From NCBI RefSeq assembly GCF_008386495.1, contig NZ_VTHJ01000027.1:1-41496 (forward strand): DNA of 41,496 nt, written 5' to 3'. Below are positions 32,206 to 40,246 of the stretch, piece by piece. Both the position numbers and the translations under genes were made by a program. Position 1 is the first letter of the stretch. Each line of letters starts with the position of its first letter. The stretch comes from Streptomyces tailanensis. GTDB taxonomy: Bacteria > Actinomycetota > Actinomycetes > Streptomycetales > Streptomycetaceae. The notes below the pieces were generated by a model. The model saw only the letters and a list, made by a program, of their open reading frames with translations. It was not told the DNA's origin and searched no databases.

Positions 32206-32814
32206 TCAGAGGCCTGTTGGAAGATCCTGCGCAGAACTGGCCAAATCCTTCTTGTCTTTCTGGGGACTGCGCATGGCAGCCGCAATCGCGGCCGCTGTCT
32301 CCTCGACGAGGTCGGCGGGAAGGGATGCGGCGAGGCCATCTTTGACGGCCTTCATGACCCGGTTCAAGGTGTCGCGTTCACCTCGGCCACGAGCTTCGCC
32401 GACGGCAATGCGTGTCTCATCGCTCATCCCAGCGAGCCACGCTGTCTGCGTCACATGTCCAAGGCACTCCGCGAGTTTCAGGGCGTCGGCCGTCGCATGC
32501 ATGAAGGCTGATTCGGCTGGGTGATTATCGTGCGTGCCTGGAGTCCTCAGCGAGAGCACACGCTCGACCTCTCCTGCCGCCGGACGCTGGTCAAGAGGCG
32601 CGCCACCGCCGAGCAACGCCCGCCATGCCGCATTGATCAACCCGTATCGGATGGCGGAGGCTACATGTCCCAACTCAGCGATGTAGTCGAGAAACTCGGC
32701 GCGGGTGGTGCAATCGCCACCAATGCGAAGAATCTCTTCGCCGGCCCGCCGGACAGCTTCACTCTGCTCCATGCCGGATTCACTTCCGTTCTGGCCGGCG
32801 CGGGTCTCATTCAT
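32206..32814 (-). CDS. Helical protein of unknown function
   Basis: The 202-aa product is predicted to be largely alpha-helical and soluble. Its segments include SEAVRRAGEEILRIGGDC, RAEFLDYIAELGHVASAIRY, SAFMHATADALKLAECLGHV and LVEETAAAIAAAM, and the C-terminus is charged. No family was recognised and no catalytic motif is visible. ATG 32814 has AGGAG about 9 bp upstream. It is the last gene of the minus-strand run that starts at 38930, 76 bp after the 603-aa zinc protein, and is probably co-transcribed with it. Its end faces the first UvrD-like gene. Confidence 0.7.
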   Translation of the reverse strand: MNETRAGQNGSESGMEQSEAVRRAGEEILRIGGDCTTRAEFLDYIAELGHVASAIRYGLINAAWRALLGGGAPLDQRPAAGEVERVLSLRTPGTHDNHPAESAFMHATADALKLAECLGHVTQTAWLAGMSDETRIAVGEARGRGERDTLNRVMKAVKDGLAASLPADLVEETAAAIAAAMRSPQKDKKDLASSAQDLPTGL

Positions 32815-32890
32815 TTTTGGCTTCTCCTGGTGCTGGATAGCAAGGCCGCCAGGTAGAACGATCGGGAAGGGCAGATGGCGACGTCACCCG

Positions 32891-34702
32891 TCAGGCGTCG
32901 TCTTCGTCGTCGGACTCCGCCTCCGGGATGCCGAGGAGAAGGTCGCTGAGTTTGCCGAAGATCCATTCACCGTTGGTGAGTGATTTGCCGTTGAGCGTCA
33001 CGGGGTGGACGAGCATGGCGGTGGCACCGAGTACCGCCAAGGCTGCCTCTCTCGCGCCGATGGTGGGGGCGAGCCGTTCATAGAGGCGGTGCAGCTGCGC
33101 TGCTCCACGGGCCAGGATCTTGCCCTCGAAGTGCCATTCTGGAGTCTCCTCCCGCTTTTCCTTGAGGACGGCGAGCGCAGCGGGGACATCCTCGGGATTC
33201 CAGCTGTTGGGGTAGGCATTGAGCCACTCGATGGTGATCGTCAGCTGGTCGTCGTCCGACACGACGGAGCGCTTCTCTGCGGTTGCCAGGGGGACGGGAG
33301 CGGGCAGAGCGTCTGCGATCTGGGGGAGGCTGGTGTCGATCGGGCTGCTGTCGAGGACGTTGTAGAAAAGCGCCCGGGTCATGGCCGCCGGGCCGTGGCC
33401 CTGAATCTCGTTGAACGGCTTGATTTCCCAGTCGGGGTCTGCGACCGCCCGCTGGGCATGCGTTTCGAACTGGTTGATGGCGTGAGTGCTCATGTGGGCG
33501 CGCGGAGCTCGGGGGTTCTTCTGCGCGGCTTCGGCTGCTGCCCGGGTCGCCCGCCAGACGAGACTGTAGATCTCACCGAGCGTTCGGTGCTCGGCGAGCT
33601 TGTAGGCCGCCTCGCTGAGACGGGCGGAGTGGTTCTCCGGGACAGCGGGGAGATGGATTTCTGCCAGCCGGTTCGAGAAGTAGCGCAGGGCTTCCTCGGC
33701 GATGAGTTCCTGGGCGACGGCCAGGAGGTCGTCGTGATGCCCTGCTGGCATGCCGGTCGGGTCCAGGGCGGAGGTGAGGTGGGCGTCGAGTGTTTCGGCG
33801 GCCTTCCCTGGGCTTGTGCCGTAGGGCGCGTAGTACCGGGCCGTCAACGGATAGAAACTGCTGGTGAGCTGTGGCGTGGTAACCGCATTCAGATCACCCT
33901 CGGCCTCCCTCAGGGCGTCCTCAAACGTCTCCGGCCCCCAGACGAAGGCTGTGACGGGGCTGGAGGAGTGGATCTTCAGTAGGCCCGCTCGCACCAGCGT
34001 CCCCAGGAGCGATCCGATCTTGCTGCTGTCCGGATAGAGCGGGTCCGGCCAGGCGCTGATATCGGCGATGGGTGACATGGAGGGCGCGTAGCGCAGCAGC
34101 GCCAAGGCGCAGATCATGTCCCGGACTCCGGCGACGGGCGGTGTGGTGTGTTCCGACGGGAAGACGGCCGCGTATTCCTTCGCGACGGTCTCCTGCTGGA
34201 CCTGCTGCCACCTGGCGCGGGCCTCGTCGACGGCTTGCTGTGCCTGTGCCTTGGCCTTGGCTGCTTCCCGCTTGGCCTTACGTGCAGGATCAAGGACGGC
34301 ACGTACCGCGAGGAGGAGAGATTCGGTGCACTCCACGCAGGCGGGGTCGTTGCCGTCGCAGACCTGCTGGAAGGCGGTCCGGGAAGCGAGACTGAGCAGC
34401 CCTCCGCATTCGGGACACTTCCGTCCGGGGACAACGGCCCGTACGCCGGCCGCCGCGACGACGTAAATCTGGTGACCCCAACCGGCGGTGTCGATGTCCT
34501 TGGTCTTCTCGCACCACACGGGTGTGCCGTAATCCGGAGCGAAGCCGGCCAAGGCCCAATAGCGCTCACCGATGGTCACCAGTTCGGGATCGGCCTCGTC
34601 GTCTGGGATGACTGCCGGGATGAGGTTGGAGAGGTCATCGACGGTCGGCTGCGGTTCGGGAAGGTCGGTCACGTCACCCACTGTAAAAGCCCCCGCTGAC
34701 AT
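32891..34702 (-). CDS. Large protein of unknown function with Cys cluster and coiled coil
   Basis: The 603-aa product contains a zinc-type cluster (Cys96-x2-Cys99, Cys115, Cys122-x2-Cys125; CPECGG ... CVEC). Next is an Ala/Lys/Gln-rich helix likely to form a coiled coil (about 134-185, RKAKREAAKAKAQAQQAVDE). A winged-helix-like stretch comes next (SKIGSLLGTLVRAGLLKIHS, about 247-266), and the rest is long and mostly helical. The C-terminus is very acidic (ESDDEDDA). No catalytic motif or known family could be named. The ATG at 34702 has a weak ribosome site, and the GTG at 34681, behind a G-rich stretch, is an alternative. It lies between two same-strand genes of a putative nuclease-helicase unit and could be its DNA- or protein-binding adaptor. 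Confidence 0.75.
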   Translation of the reverse strand: MSAGAFTVGDVTDLPEPQPTVDDLSNLIPAVIPDDEADPELVTIGERYWALAGFAPDYGTPVWCEKTKDIDTAGWGHQIYVVAAAGVRAVVPGRKCPECGGLLSLASRTAFQQVCDGNDPACVECTESLLLAVRAVLDPARKAKREAAKAKAQAQQAVDEARARWQQVQQETVAKEYAAVFPSEHTTPPVAGVRDMICALALLRYAPSMSPIADISAWPDPLYPDSSKIGSLLGTLVRAGLLKIHSSSPVTAFVWGPETFEDALREAEGDLNAVTTPQLTSSFYPLTARYYAPYGTSPGKAAETLDAHLTSALDPTGMPAGHHDDLLAVAQELIAEEALRYFSNRLAEIHLPAVPENHSARLSEAAYKLAEHRTLGEIYSLVWRATRAAAEAAQKNPRAPRAHMSTHAINQFETHAQRAVADPDWEIKPFNEIQGHGPAAMTRALFYNVLDSSPIDTSLPQIADALPAPVPLATAEKRSVVSDDDQLTITIEWLNAYPNSWNPEDVPAALAVLKEKREETPEWHFEGKILARGAAQLHRLYERLAPTIGAREAALAVLGATAMLVHPVTLNGKSLTNGEWIFGKLSDLLLGIPEAESDDEDDA

Positions 34703-34844
34703 TGCTGATCGGTTCTTGCCTGGCCGCTCACCGGCGGCAAGGGGCCTCATACGAGGATCGCCGCTTGCCGTTGCGCGCATGATGGCGCAGGGCCCTGTTG
34801 CGTACGAGGCTGGCTGAACCAGCGACGCCGTAACAGCGCGTGGA

Positions 34845-34871
34845 GGTGTGCCCGTGGCCGACGGGCACACC
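34845..34871. terminator. Strong hairpin after the second UvrD-like gene
   Basis: An 11-bp perfect stem, GGTGTGCCCGT/ACGGGCACACC, with loop GGCCG begins 14 bp beyond the helicase stop on the minus strand. No T run follows. It may end or attenuate transcription before the 603-aa protein gene, which then would need its own promoter in 34703-34844. Confidence 0.75.
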
Positions 34872-34884
34872 TTGATGTGGCGTC

Positions 34885-36423
34885 TCAGTTCGCAGAGGGC
34901 CCCAACGTGTCCCAGGGCGAGGGAGGTTCGGGGTCCTGGCGCGGAGGTGTCCCGCCGGGGTTGCCGTCGGGGTGCTGGTTGATCCAGCCCAGACCGCCGA
35001 TGTCGAGTCGGTGGCGGGCTCGGGTGACAGCGACGTAGGCGAGGCGGGCTTCGGCGTCGTCGATGTCGCCAGGCAGAGGGTCGCCGTTCTCGTCCGTCTC
35101 TTCCTGATCCATCGGCTCGGTGAAGTCCTCGCCGATGCGGACGGAAGCCCATTCGCGGCCCTTGGCCTTGTGGGCGGTGGAGACCACGATCTCAGCGCCC
35201 CGTTCGACGGAGAGTTTGTCCACCGCGTCGAGGATGACGTCGACGCCGTGTTCGTCGACGAGGTCGACCAACGGCAGCAGGTCACGGCCGGACGGGTCGT
35301 ATTCGGCGTATTCCTGGAGCTCGCCCCAGGACTCGAAAAGGATCAGCTCGGGGTGGGTGCTGCGCTTGCCGGCTTTGAGGTCGCGGGCCGCTCTGGCAAG
35401 GGCGCGAAGAGCCTCGCCGCCGCCGACGAGGGCGACGCGACGGCCTTCCTCCAGCAGGCGCATGACTTCGAGCATCGCGCCGACGTTGGTCCGGCACAGG
35501 ATCGCGTCCGGTTCCTGGACGCGTTCCAGGCGGGTGTTGATCGCCGAGGTACCGGTCAGCCGGATCGGGGATTCGACGATGTGCAGCCACCGGTTGGCCT
35601 CCTCGGCGAGCGCGGAGCCGAAGCGGAAGGACTGGGACAGGGCCAGCTGGGTGCCGTCGAAGGCACTCATCACATCCCGGGCACCGCGCCAGCCGTAGAT
35701 CGCCTGGGCCGAGTCGCCGACCATCACCAGCTGGGTGTGGTTGCGCTGGGCATTGAAGATCTTCTCGACGACGGGGTTGGTGTCCTGGGCCTCGTCGAGC
35801 AGCAGGAAGTCCGCTTGGATCCTGGGTTCGGTCAGGGCCCAGATCTTCAGGTAGTGGTCGTGGTCGAAGCGGACGACGCCTTCCTGGGGGTTTTGGACGT
35901 CCTTCCACGCCTGGTTGGCGTATGGCAGCACGACGTCTACGAGCTGGGCGTGCAGGTGTTCGGCTTCGATGCCGCGAAGGCGCGGGACGTGGTGGCGCTG
36001 GATGGCACTGTCCGCGGACTGACAGAAGCGGGTGACGGTCCGCAGGACGGTGTACGAGAGCGCCTTGTTGGTGACGTTCCGCTCGCCGATGCGGATACGC
36101 ATGTTGACGGCGATGCCCAGGGAGGCGCCGGTCTTCCAGCCAGGCACCCGGGGTGCATCCATCCGGGACGCGTACTTGTGGCCCACGGCGCCGAAGGCGA
36201 GCGAGTGCGCGGTCTTGCACCGCACGTTGCTGGGGAACTTGTGGGTCGCGTCGCTCGCGATCGACTTGTTGAACGCGATGTACCGGCCGGATTTGGTCGT
36301 ACTGGCCGCAAGCATCGCCAGCGTCGTCGTCTTCCCGGTTCCGGCGCCGGCCTGCAGGACCAGGTGGTCTCCGCGCCGAAAGGTATCGACGGCGGTGTTC
36401 TGTTCGTGGGTGGGTGTGGGCAT
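34885..36423 (-). CDS. UvrD/Rep-like SF1A helicase (paralogue 2)
   Basis: This 512-aa helicase starts almost directly at the Q-motif region (PTHEQNTAVDTFRRGDHLV). Walker A QAGAGTGKTTTLAML lies near residue 27, motif II FLLLDEAQDTNP near 216, with VMVGDSAQAIYGWRGARDVM, LALSQSFRFG, VSTAHKAKGREW and YVAVTRARHRL following. It is clearly paralogous to the 30129-32144 product: long blocks such as TNKALSYTVLRTV and DHYLK.WAL are the same. It lacks the N-terminal extension. The ATG at 36423 was chosen because GAGGAG sits 5 bp before it; the frame is open to 36435. It lies downstream of the CoiA-like coiled-coil nuclease gene, which may form a nuclease-helicase pair with it. Confidence 0.92.
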   Translation of the reverse strand: MPTPTHEQNTAVDTFRRGDHLVLQAGAGTGKTTTLAMLAASTTKSGRYIAFNKSIASDATHKFPSNVRCKTAHSLAFGAVGHKYASRMDAPRVPGWKTGASLGIAVNMRIRIGERNVTNKALSYTVLRTVTRFCQSADSAIQRHHVPRLRGIEAEHLHAQLVDVVLPYANQAWKDVQNPQEGVVRFDHDHYLKIWALTEPRIQADFLLLDEAQDTNPVVEKIFNAQRNHTQLVMVGDSAQAIYGWRGARDVMSAFDGTQLALSQSFRFGSALAEEANRWLHIVESPIRLTGTSAINTRLERVQEPDAILCRTNVGAMLEVMRLLEEGRRVALVGGGEALRALARAARDLKAGKRSTHPELILFESWGELQEYAEYDPSGRDLLPLVDLVDEHGVDVILDAVDKLSVERGAEIVVSTAHKAKGREWASVRIGEDFTEPMDQEETDENGDPLPGDIDDAEARLAYVAVTRARHRLDIGGLGWINQHPDGNPGGTPPRQDPEPPSPWDTLGPSAN

Positions 36424-36559
36424 CGTGCTCCTCAAAGGGTGGGTGCGGCTTCATAGCGCAATCGCACGGTGACACACAGAGATGGTCCGCGTACGGCGAT
36501 CACAGAATCCGCTGCCCCTTTCACCCTGTCGGCCGGATGACGGCCCGTGCCCGGCTGGG

Positions 36560-37957
36560 TCAGCACAGATGCATTTGCTCGTAGTCGGGCAAGTCGAAGT
36601 GGACGACATTGGCAGCGTCCACGCCCTGCTCGATGACCAGCTCCGCTTCACGCACGTTGCGGACAAAGACGCGTGTCGATCGGTGAAAGGACCAACGGGG
36701 CACGGAGGCAGGGTAGGGGCGCACGACACCGTAAAGCCTGCCGGCCGCGTACAACGGAACACCGTAGGCGTATTCCACGACAGTCTGGTTGTCGCGAGGC
36801 GCCGCCCTGGCAGACTTCTCCTTGAGCGACAGCGCGGCCACCGCGTCGACCAGTTCCCGCCATTGCTCGACGGACAGCTCCGCCCACCACCGCGCAGCGG
36901 CCTCTCGTTCCTGACGTTCTCTCTCCAGCCGTTCCTGCTCGGCCTGCCGGGCCTGCTCTTCTTTCTCCCGCCGCTCAGCTTCCCGACGCTTGCGCTCGGC
37001 TTCCAGCTCGATCATCAACAGCCGGTGCCGCTCGCGCGCCTCGGCCTGGGCGGCTTCCTGCTCAATCTTGCGACGGCGTTCTTCTTCCTGCCGCCGGGCT
37101 TCCTCCTCCTGCCGTTTGCGCTCTTCCGCTTCCTCCTCCCGCTGCTGCTGTTCCCGCTTCCATGCTTCTTGCCGCTGCCGCTTCTTCTCGTGCCGGGCCT
37201 CGGCGGCGGTGGAGCGTGCCGTCGTCCAGATCATCCCGCGACGGGCCATGGCGCCGCCGCGTGTGAGGTAGATACGGCGATACCGCGCCAGGATTGGGTG
37301 AGGCGATAGCTGCTCGTTGAACACCCAGCGGGTGAAGACGCCAAGTTCGGTCCCAATGACCCGGATCCAGACCCCGCGGTCTTCGTCGAACTGCGCGATG
37401 CCGTCGGCTACCGTCCAGGCACTGACGCCCTGCGCGGGTGGGGTGACGCGCACGGCCGGCACCGCGCCCAGCCATGGCACACCCTCGTCGCGCGGTGAAA
37501 CCCAGCACACCCCGATGCCCGCGTCGGTGTACCGGCCGGTCCGCTCCCGCAGGTCGTCAAGGGTGATCGGGGAGAGCTGGGCTTCCCAAGCCATGCGGCG
37601 GCCTCCGTCGGGTGCGGAGGCCATGACGTCGGCCCGCCAAGAGCCGTCGGGGGCGCGCACTTCGAGCTCCGCATGCCAGCCGGAGGCTCGTACCACCGTG
37701 GCCAGTTCCAGCTTCAGCAGGTGGTGCTCGACGGACTCGTTCGACAGCTGGCAGTCCGGTGGCCTGCCGGGGTTGTGGGCGAAGTATCGTGCCCGGCGCG
37801 GAGAGCGCTTGGCGTGGACGCCCCAGCCGCACTCGGGGCATGTCAGTGAGACGCGGGGCCGGACACGGTAGACCTGCGACCAGTCCAGCCCGCAGCCCAG
37901 ATCGCTGCGGGTCGCATCAAGCCGTCCGTGCTCTGGATGGATGGCGGTGAACGCCAT
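36560..37957 (-). CDS. CoiA-like nuclease with long coiled coil
   Basis: The 465-aa product has a CoiA-like N-terminal half: Cys40-x2-Cys43 (LTCPECGWGVHAK), ARYFAHNPG (56-64), SNESVEHHLLK (72-82), Asp110 in SWRADVMAS, and Glu125-x-Gln127 in AWEAQLSPIT. This is the same order of motifs as in the 21947-22942 product and fits a PD-(D/E)xK nuclease fold with a zinc knuckle. Residues about 250-360 are a very charged Glu/Arg/Gln heptad region (for example KREQQQREEEAEERKRQEEE), a long coiled coil. A C-terminal domain of about 100 residues ends LPDYEQMHLC. The ATG at 37957 has GAAGGGAG just upstream; the longer frame to 38116 lacks such support. It follows the Mrr-like gene by 68 bp. Confidence 0.82.
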   Translation of the reverse strand: MAFTAIHPEHGRLDATRSDLGCGLDWSQVYRVRPRVSLTCPECGWGVHAKRSPRRARYFAHNPGRPPDCQLSNESVEHHLLKLELATVVRASGWHAELEVRAPDGSWRADVMASAPDGGRRMAWEAQLSPITLDDLRERTGRYTDAGIGVCWVSPRDEGVPWLGAVPAVRVTPPAQGVSAWTVADGIAQFDEDRGVWIRVIGTELGVFTRWVFNEQLSPHPILARYRRIYLTRGGAMARRGMIWTTARSTAAEARHEKKRQRQEAWKREQQQREEEAEERKRQEEEARRQEEERRRKIEQEAAQAEARERHRLLMIELEAERKRREAERREKEEQARQAEQERLERERQEREAAARWWAELSVEQWRELVDAVAALSLKEKSARAAPRDNQTVVEYAYGVPLYAAGRLYGVVRPYPASVPRWSFHRSTRVFVRNVREAELVIEQGVDAANVVHFDLPDYEQMHLC

Positions 37958-38025
37958 ACGTCTCCCTTCGGCAAGGGTCTTGCGTGCGGCCTCCGGTGTG
38001 CTGCCACCGGACGGGCTCCTCACGC

Positions 38026-38730
38026 TCAGGCTGTGGGTTTGCTCGCTGGCCGTCGGGGTCGGCTCCGCGCGGGCAGGCGCAGGGTCCGTTGCAGGGAGGC
38101 CCCGTCCTCGGCCCATTGACGCAGGCGGTCCCGGTCGATCCAGTAGACGCGGTGGCGGTCTCCCCAGGCGCGTGCGTCGCGGGTGAACGTCCCGTTGGTG
38201 ACCACGACGGCGATGTCAGCTCCGTGGGCGGGGCCAGCCGTACCGTTCACCTCGTACATCACGCGGGAGGTGACCCGGCCGCCGCTGGTGGTGTGTTTGC
38301 ACTGGGCGACGAACGTGCGCCCTATGGTGTCCTTGCCGATCGCGTCGGCAGCTTGGTCCCCCTGCTGCCCGACATGCCGGGCGGCGATGCCGTCGCGGAC
38401 CATCAAGTCGCGCACCGCGAGTTCGAAACCGGTCGGATCCAGCGCGTCGAGTTCTTCAAGCGTCAGTCGGAGGCTCGCCAGCCGGACGGCACGGGCTCGC
38501 TCAGTTGCCGCCCGCCGCTGCCACCGCGCCACGAGCGTCACACCAGCGCCGACGGCCATCACGGGCAGCACGTACCAGGCGCGCAGGAGGGCCCCGGCGA
38601 TCGGCGAGCCGAACTGCACGAGAGCGAGGAACACCACGGCCAGGATCACGCCGGCAGCGATCCACTCGGCGCGGTCCCGTGGAAGGCGCGGACGGGGAAC
38701 GCCAGGCCGCCAGGGAACCCGGCGGCTCAC
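38026..38730 (-). CDS. Membrane-anchored Mrr-type restriction endonuclease
   Basis: The 234-aa protein has two predicted membrane helices (about 22-41 and 50-68) and then an Mrr catalytic domain. Its hallmarks are LDPTGFELAVRDLM (97-110) and GQQGDQAADAIG with Asp129, followed by FVAQCKH with Gln143 and Lys145. Together these form the D...QxK signature of Mrr-like PD-(D/E)xK nucleases. Known Mrr enzymes cut modified DNA; membrane-tethered versions are found in bacteria but their targets are mostly unknown. The ATG overlaps the stop of the small membrane protein upstream (ATGA), so the two are translationally coupled. The nuclease domain would face the cytoplasm, perhaps cutting DNA as it enters. 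Confidence 0.88.
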   Translation of the reverse strand: MSRRVPWRPGVPRPRLPRDRAEWIAAGVILAVVFLALVQFGSPIAGALLRAWYVLPVMAVGAGVTLVARWQRRAATERARAVRLASLRLTLEELDALDPTGFELAVRDLMVRDGIAARHVGQQGDQAADAIGKDTIGRTFVAQCKHTTSGGRVTSRVMYEVNGTAGPAHGADIAVVVTNGTFTRDARAWGDRHRVYWIDRDRLRQWAEDGASLQRTLRLPARSRPRRPASKPTA

Positions 38731-38930
38731 CGGTTCTCAGACGAGGAGGCGGCAGGCTTGGGCGAGGAGTCGTCCTTGGAGTCCCCGTTGATGCAGCCGT
38801 TCAGCCACCCGTACAGCAGGACCACGACCACGGCCGCTGCGATCCACGCACCGCTCTTCTTCTTCGGCGTCGGGTTCTTCACCCAGCCCCCGCGCCGGTA
38901 GTGCATCCCCGGCCTGCCCTTGGACGCCAT
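38727..38930 (-). CDS. Small single-span membrane protein
   Basis: The 67-aa product has a basic N-terminus (MASKGRPGMHYRRGGWVKNP), one membrane helix (SGAWIAAAVVVVLLYGWL, about 27-44) and a short Ser/Lys/Asp-rich tail. The ATG at 38930 was chosen because GGAGGGGG lies about 8 bp before it, although the frame is open to a GTG at 38945 inside that ribosome site. Its stop overlaps the ATG of the membrane-anchored Mrr-type nuclease, so it is probably its membrane partner or a regulator. That role is inferred from coupling alone. It is the first gene of the minus-strand run. Confidence 0.68.
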   Translation of the reverse strand: MASKGRPGMHYRRGGWVKNPTPKKKSGAWIAAAVVVVLLYGWLNGCINGDSKDDSSPKPAASSSENR

Positions 38931-39210
38931 ACGGACCCCCTCCACACCAGCGGACTGCCTTCGTGCAGCCCGTCCTTTACTGATGTAGCAGGCACCACTG
39001 ACAGGAGGTGACGGATCATCAAGTCAACCTCGTACGAGGCACGTTGTCGCTGTCCGGATCTGATCGCGCAGGTGTCCGATCCCCTACCGCGACTCCCCGT
39101 CGGGGGCGGGGCGGCGGTGGCCAGCCCCTTACTTCCACAGTGTCCGGAATACGCGCCTGCCCGGAATCGATTGTTCCGTGCGAGGCCATCGAGGCGAACG
39201 GGGGAAGCCG
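38931..39210. promoter_or_regulatory. Divergent region between the Mrr operon and NucS-like gene
   Basis: About 280 bp with no convincing gene. It should carry promoters for the minus-strand nuclease-helicase run and the plus-strand NucS-like gene. An AGGAGGTGA Shine-Dalgarno-like string at 39003-39011 has no start codon at a usable distance, and the frame from the GTG within it encodes a low-complexity peptide that I reject. Confidence 0.4.
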
Positions 39211-40152
39211 GTGAACGATCTGAAGCTGTTCCGCATACAGGACGGCCAGGCGGCCGAGATCCCGGGAGCGGCGGTGGCGCTGGAGCGGCACCTGCAGACG
39301 CTGATCGAGCGGAACATGGAAGCGATGCTCGGCATACGGTTCCTGGCGTCCGAGTACGGCACGGGTGCGCGGCACCGGGGGCGGATCGACTCGCTAGGAC
39401 TGGACGAATGCGGTAACCCGGTGATCATTGAGTACAAGCGTTCGAATGGTAAGGCGGTGATCACTCAGGCGCTGTCATACCTGTCGTGGCTGCGGGATCA
39501 CCGACACGAGTTCGAGAGCCTGGTGAAGGAGCGGCTGGGAGACGGGACGGCTGGCTCGGTCGACTGGAGCAACCCGCGCCTGGTGTGCATCGCCGGGGAC
39601 TTCACGTCGCACGACACGAACGCGCTGGAGGAGATCGGGCGCCGGATCGACCTCGTGAGCTACCGGGACTTCGGCGGGGGCCTGCTGGCTCTGCAACTGG
39701 TCGCCTCCGTGACGGGCTCCGCGACACCGTCCCGGACTCCGGACACGCCCACGAACACGAGTGCACCCTCGGAGCATTCTGGGGGTGCTGGCTCCACGGT
39801 CAAGTCGGTCCGGCAGTTCTACGACGAGTCGCCTCAGTCGCTGCGGGACCTGTACGCCGACCTCGACGCGATGCTGATCTCCCACGCTGATGTGCAGAAG
39901 GAGTTCCAGCTGCATTACATCGCCTACCGACGGATCAAGAACGTCGCGACCGTCCGCTTCCAGCCACGCAGCCACACCCTCGTGGTCCGGCTTGCGGTCG
40001 ATCCCGACACGGTCGAACTGGTCGAGGGCTTCGCCCGCGACGTACGCAAGATCGGTTGTCTGGGGACTGGCCCTCTGGAGCTGCGGATCCGGTCACACGA
40101 GGACCTGTCGAGAGCCGGCGACCTCGTCCGGCGAAGCGTCGAAGGCCGCTGA
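39211..40152 (+). CDS. NucS-like PD-(D/E)xK nuclease with C-terminal DUF5655
   Basis: The 313-aa product has an N-terminal nuclease domain related to endonuclease NucS/DUF91: LERHLQTLIERNMEAMLGI (about 21-39), Asp60 in RGRIDSLGLDE, and Glu74-x-Lys76 in VIIEYKRSNGKAVITQAL. A Ser/Thr/Pro-rich linker (about 165-195) joins it to a C-terminal domain (SVRQFYDESPQSLRDLYADL to ELRIRSHEDL) matching DUF5655, a frequent partner of such nucleases with presumed nucleic-acid binding. The GTG at 39211 has GGGGGAAG just upstream; the frame is open further upstream without support. It converges on a DNA methyltransferase gene. Mismatch-repair NucS is longer and ends in a sliding-clamp motif not seen here, so this is more likely a defence or modification-sensing nuclease. 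Confidence 0.85.
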   Translation: MNDLKLFRIQDGQAAEIPGAAVALERHLQTLIERNMEAMLGIRFLASEYGTGARHRGRIDSLGLDECGNPVIIEYKRSNGKAVITQALSYLSWLRDHRHEFESLVKERLGDGTAGSVDWSNPRLVCIAGDFTSHDTNALEEIGRRIDLVSYRDFGGGLLALQLVASVTGSATPSRTPDTPTNTSAPSEHSGGAGSTVKSVRQFYDESPQSLRDLYADLDAMLISHADVQKEFQLHYIAYRRIKNVATVRFQPRSHTLVVRLAVDPDTVELVEGFARDVRKIGCLGTGPLELRIRSHEDLSRAGDLVRRSVEGR

Positions 40153-40162
40153 CCCAGATTGC

Positions 40163-40202
40163 GGGGCCGGTGTGCATCGGAGTTCCGATGCACACCGGCC
40201 CC
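40163..40202. terminator. Long perfect bidirectional terminator hairpin
   Basis: An 18-bp perfect stem (arms 40163-40180 and 40185-40202, starting GGGGCCGGTG) with loop AGTT lies between the convergent NucS-like and methyltransferase genes, 10 bp after the former's stop. It is by far the longest stem noted in the window and should block transcription from both sides. Confidence 0.9.
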
Positions 40203-40246
40203 CGTCTTGCATGCCTTCAGGGGCGGCGGTCTGGCGTGGTCCGGTC

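Noticed and set aside
39008..39214. Small protein after a perfect AGGAGG
   Set aside because: The only start (GTG) overlaps the Shine-Dalgarno string itself, leaving no spacing, and the product is Gly/Arg-rich low complexity.
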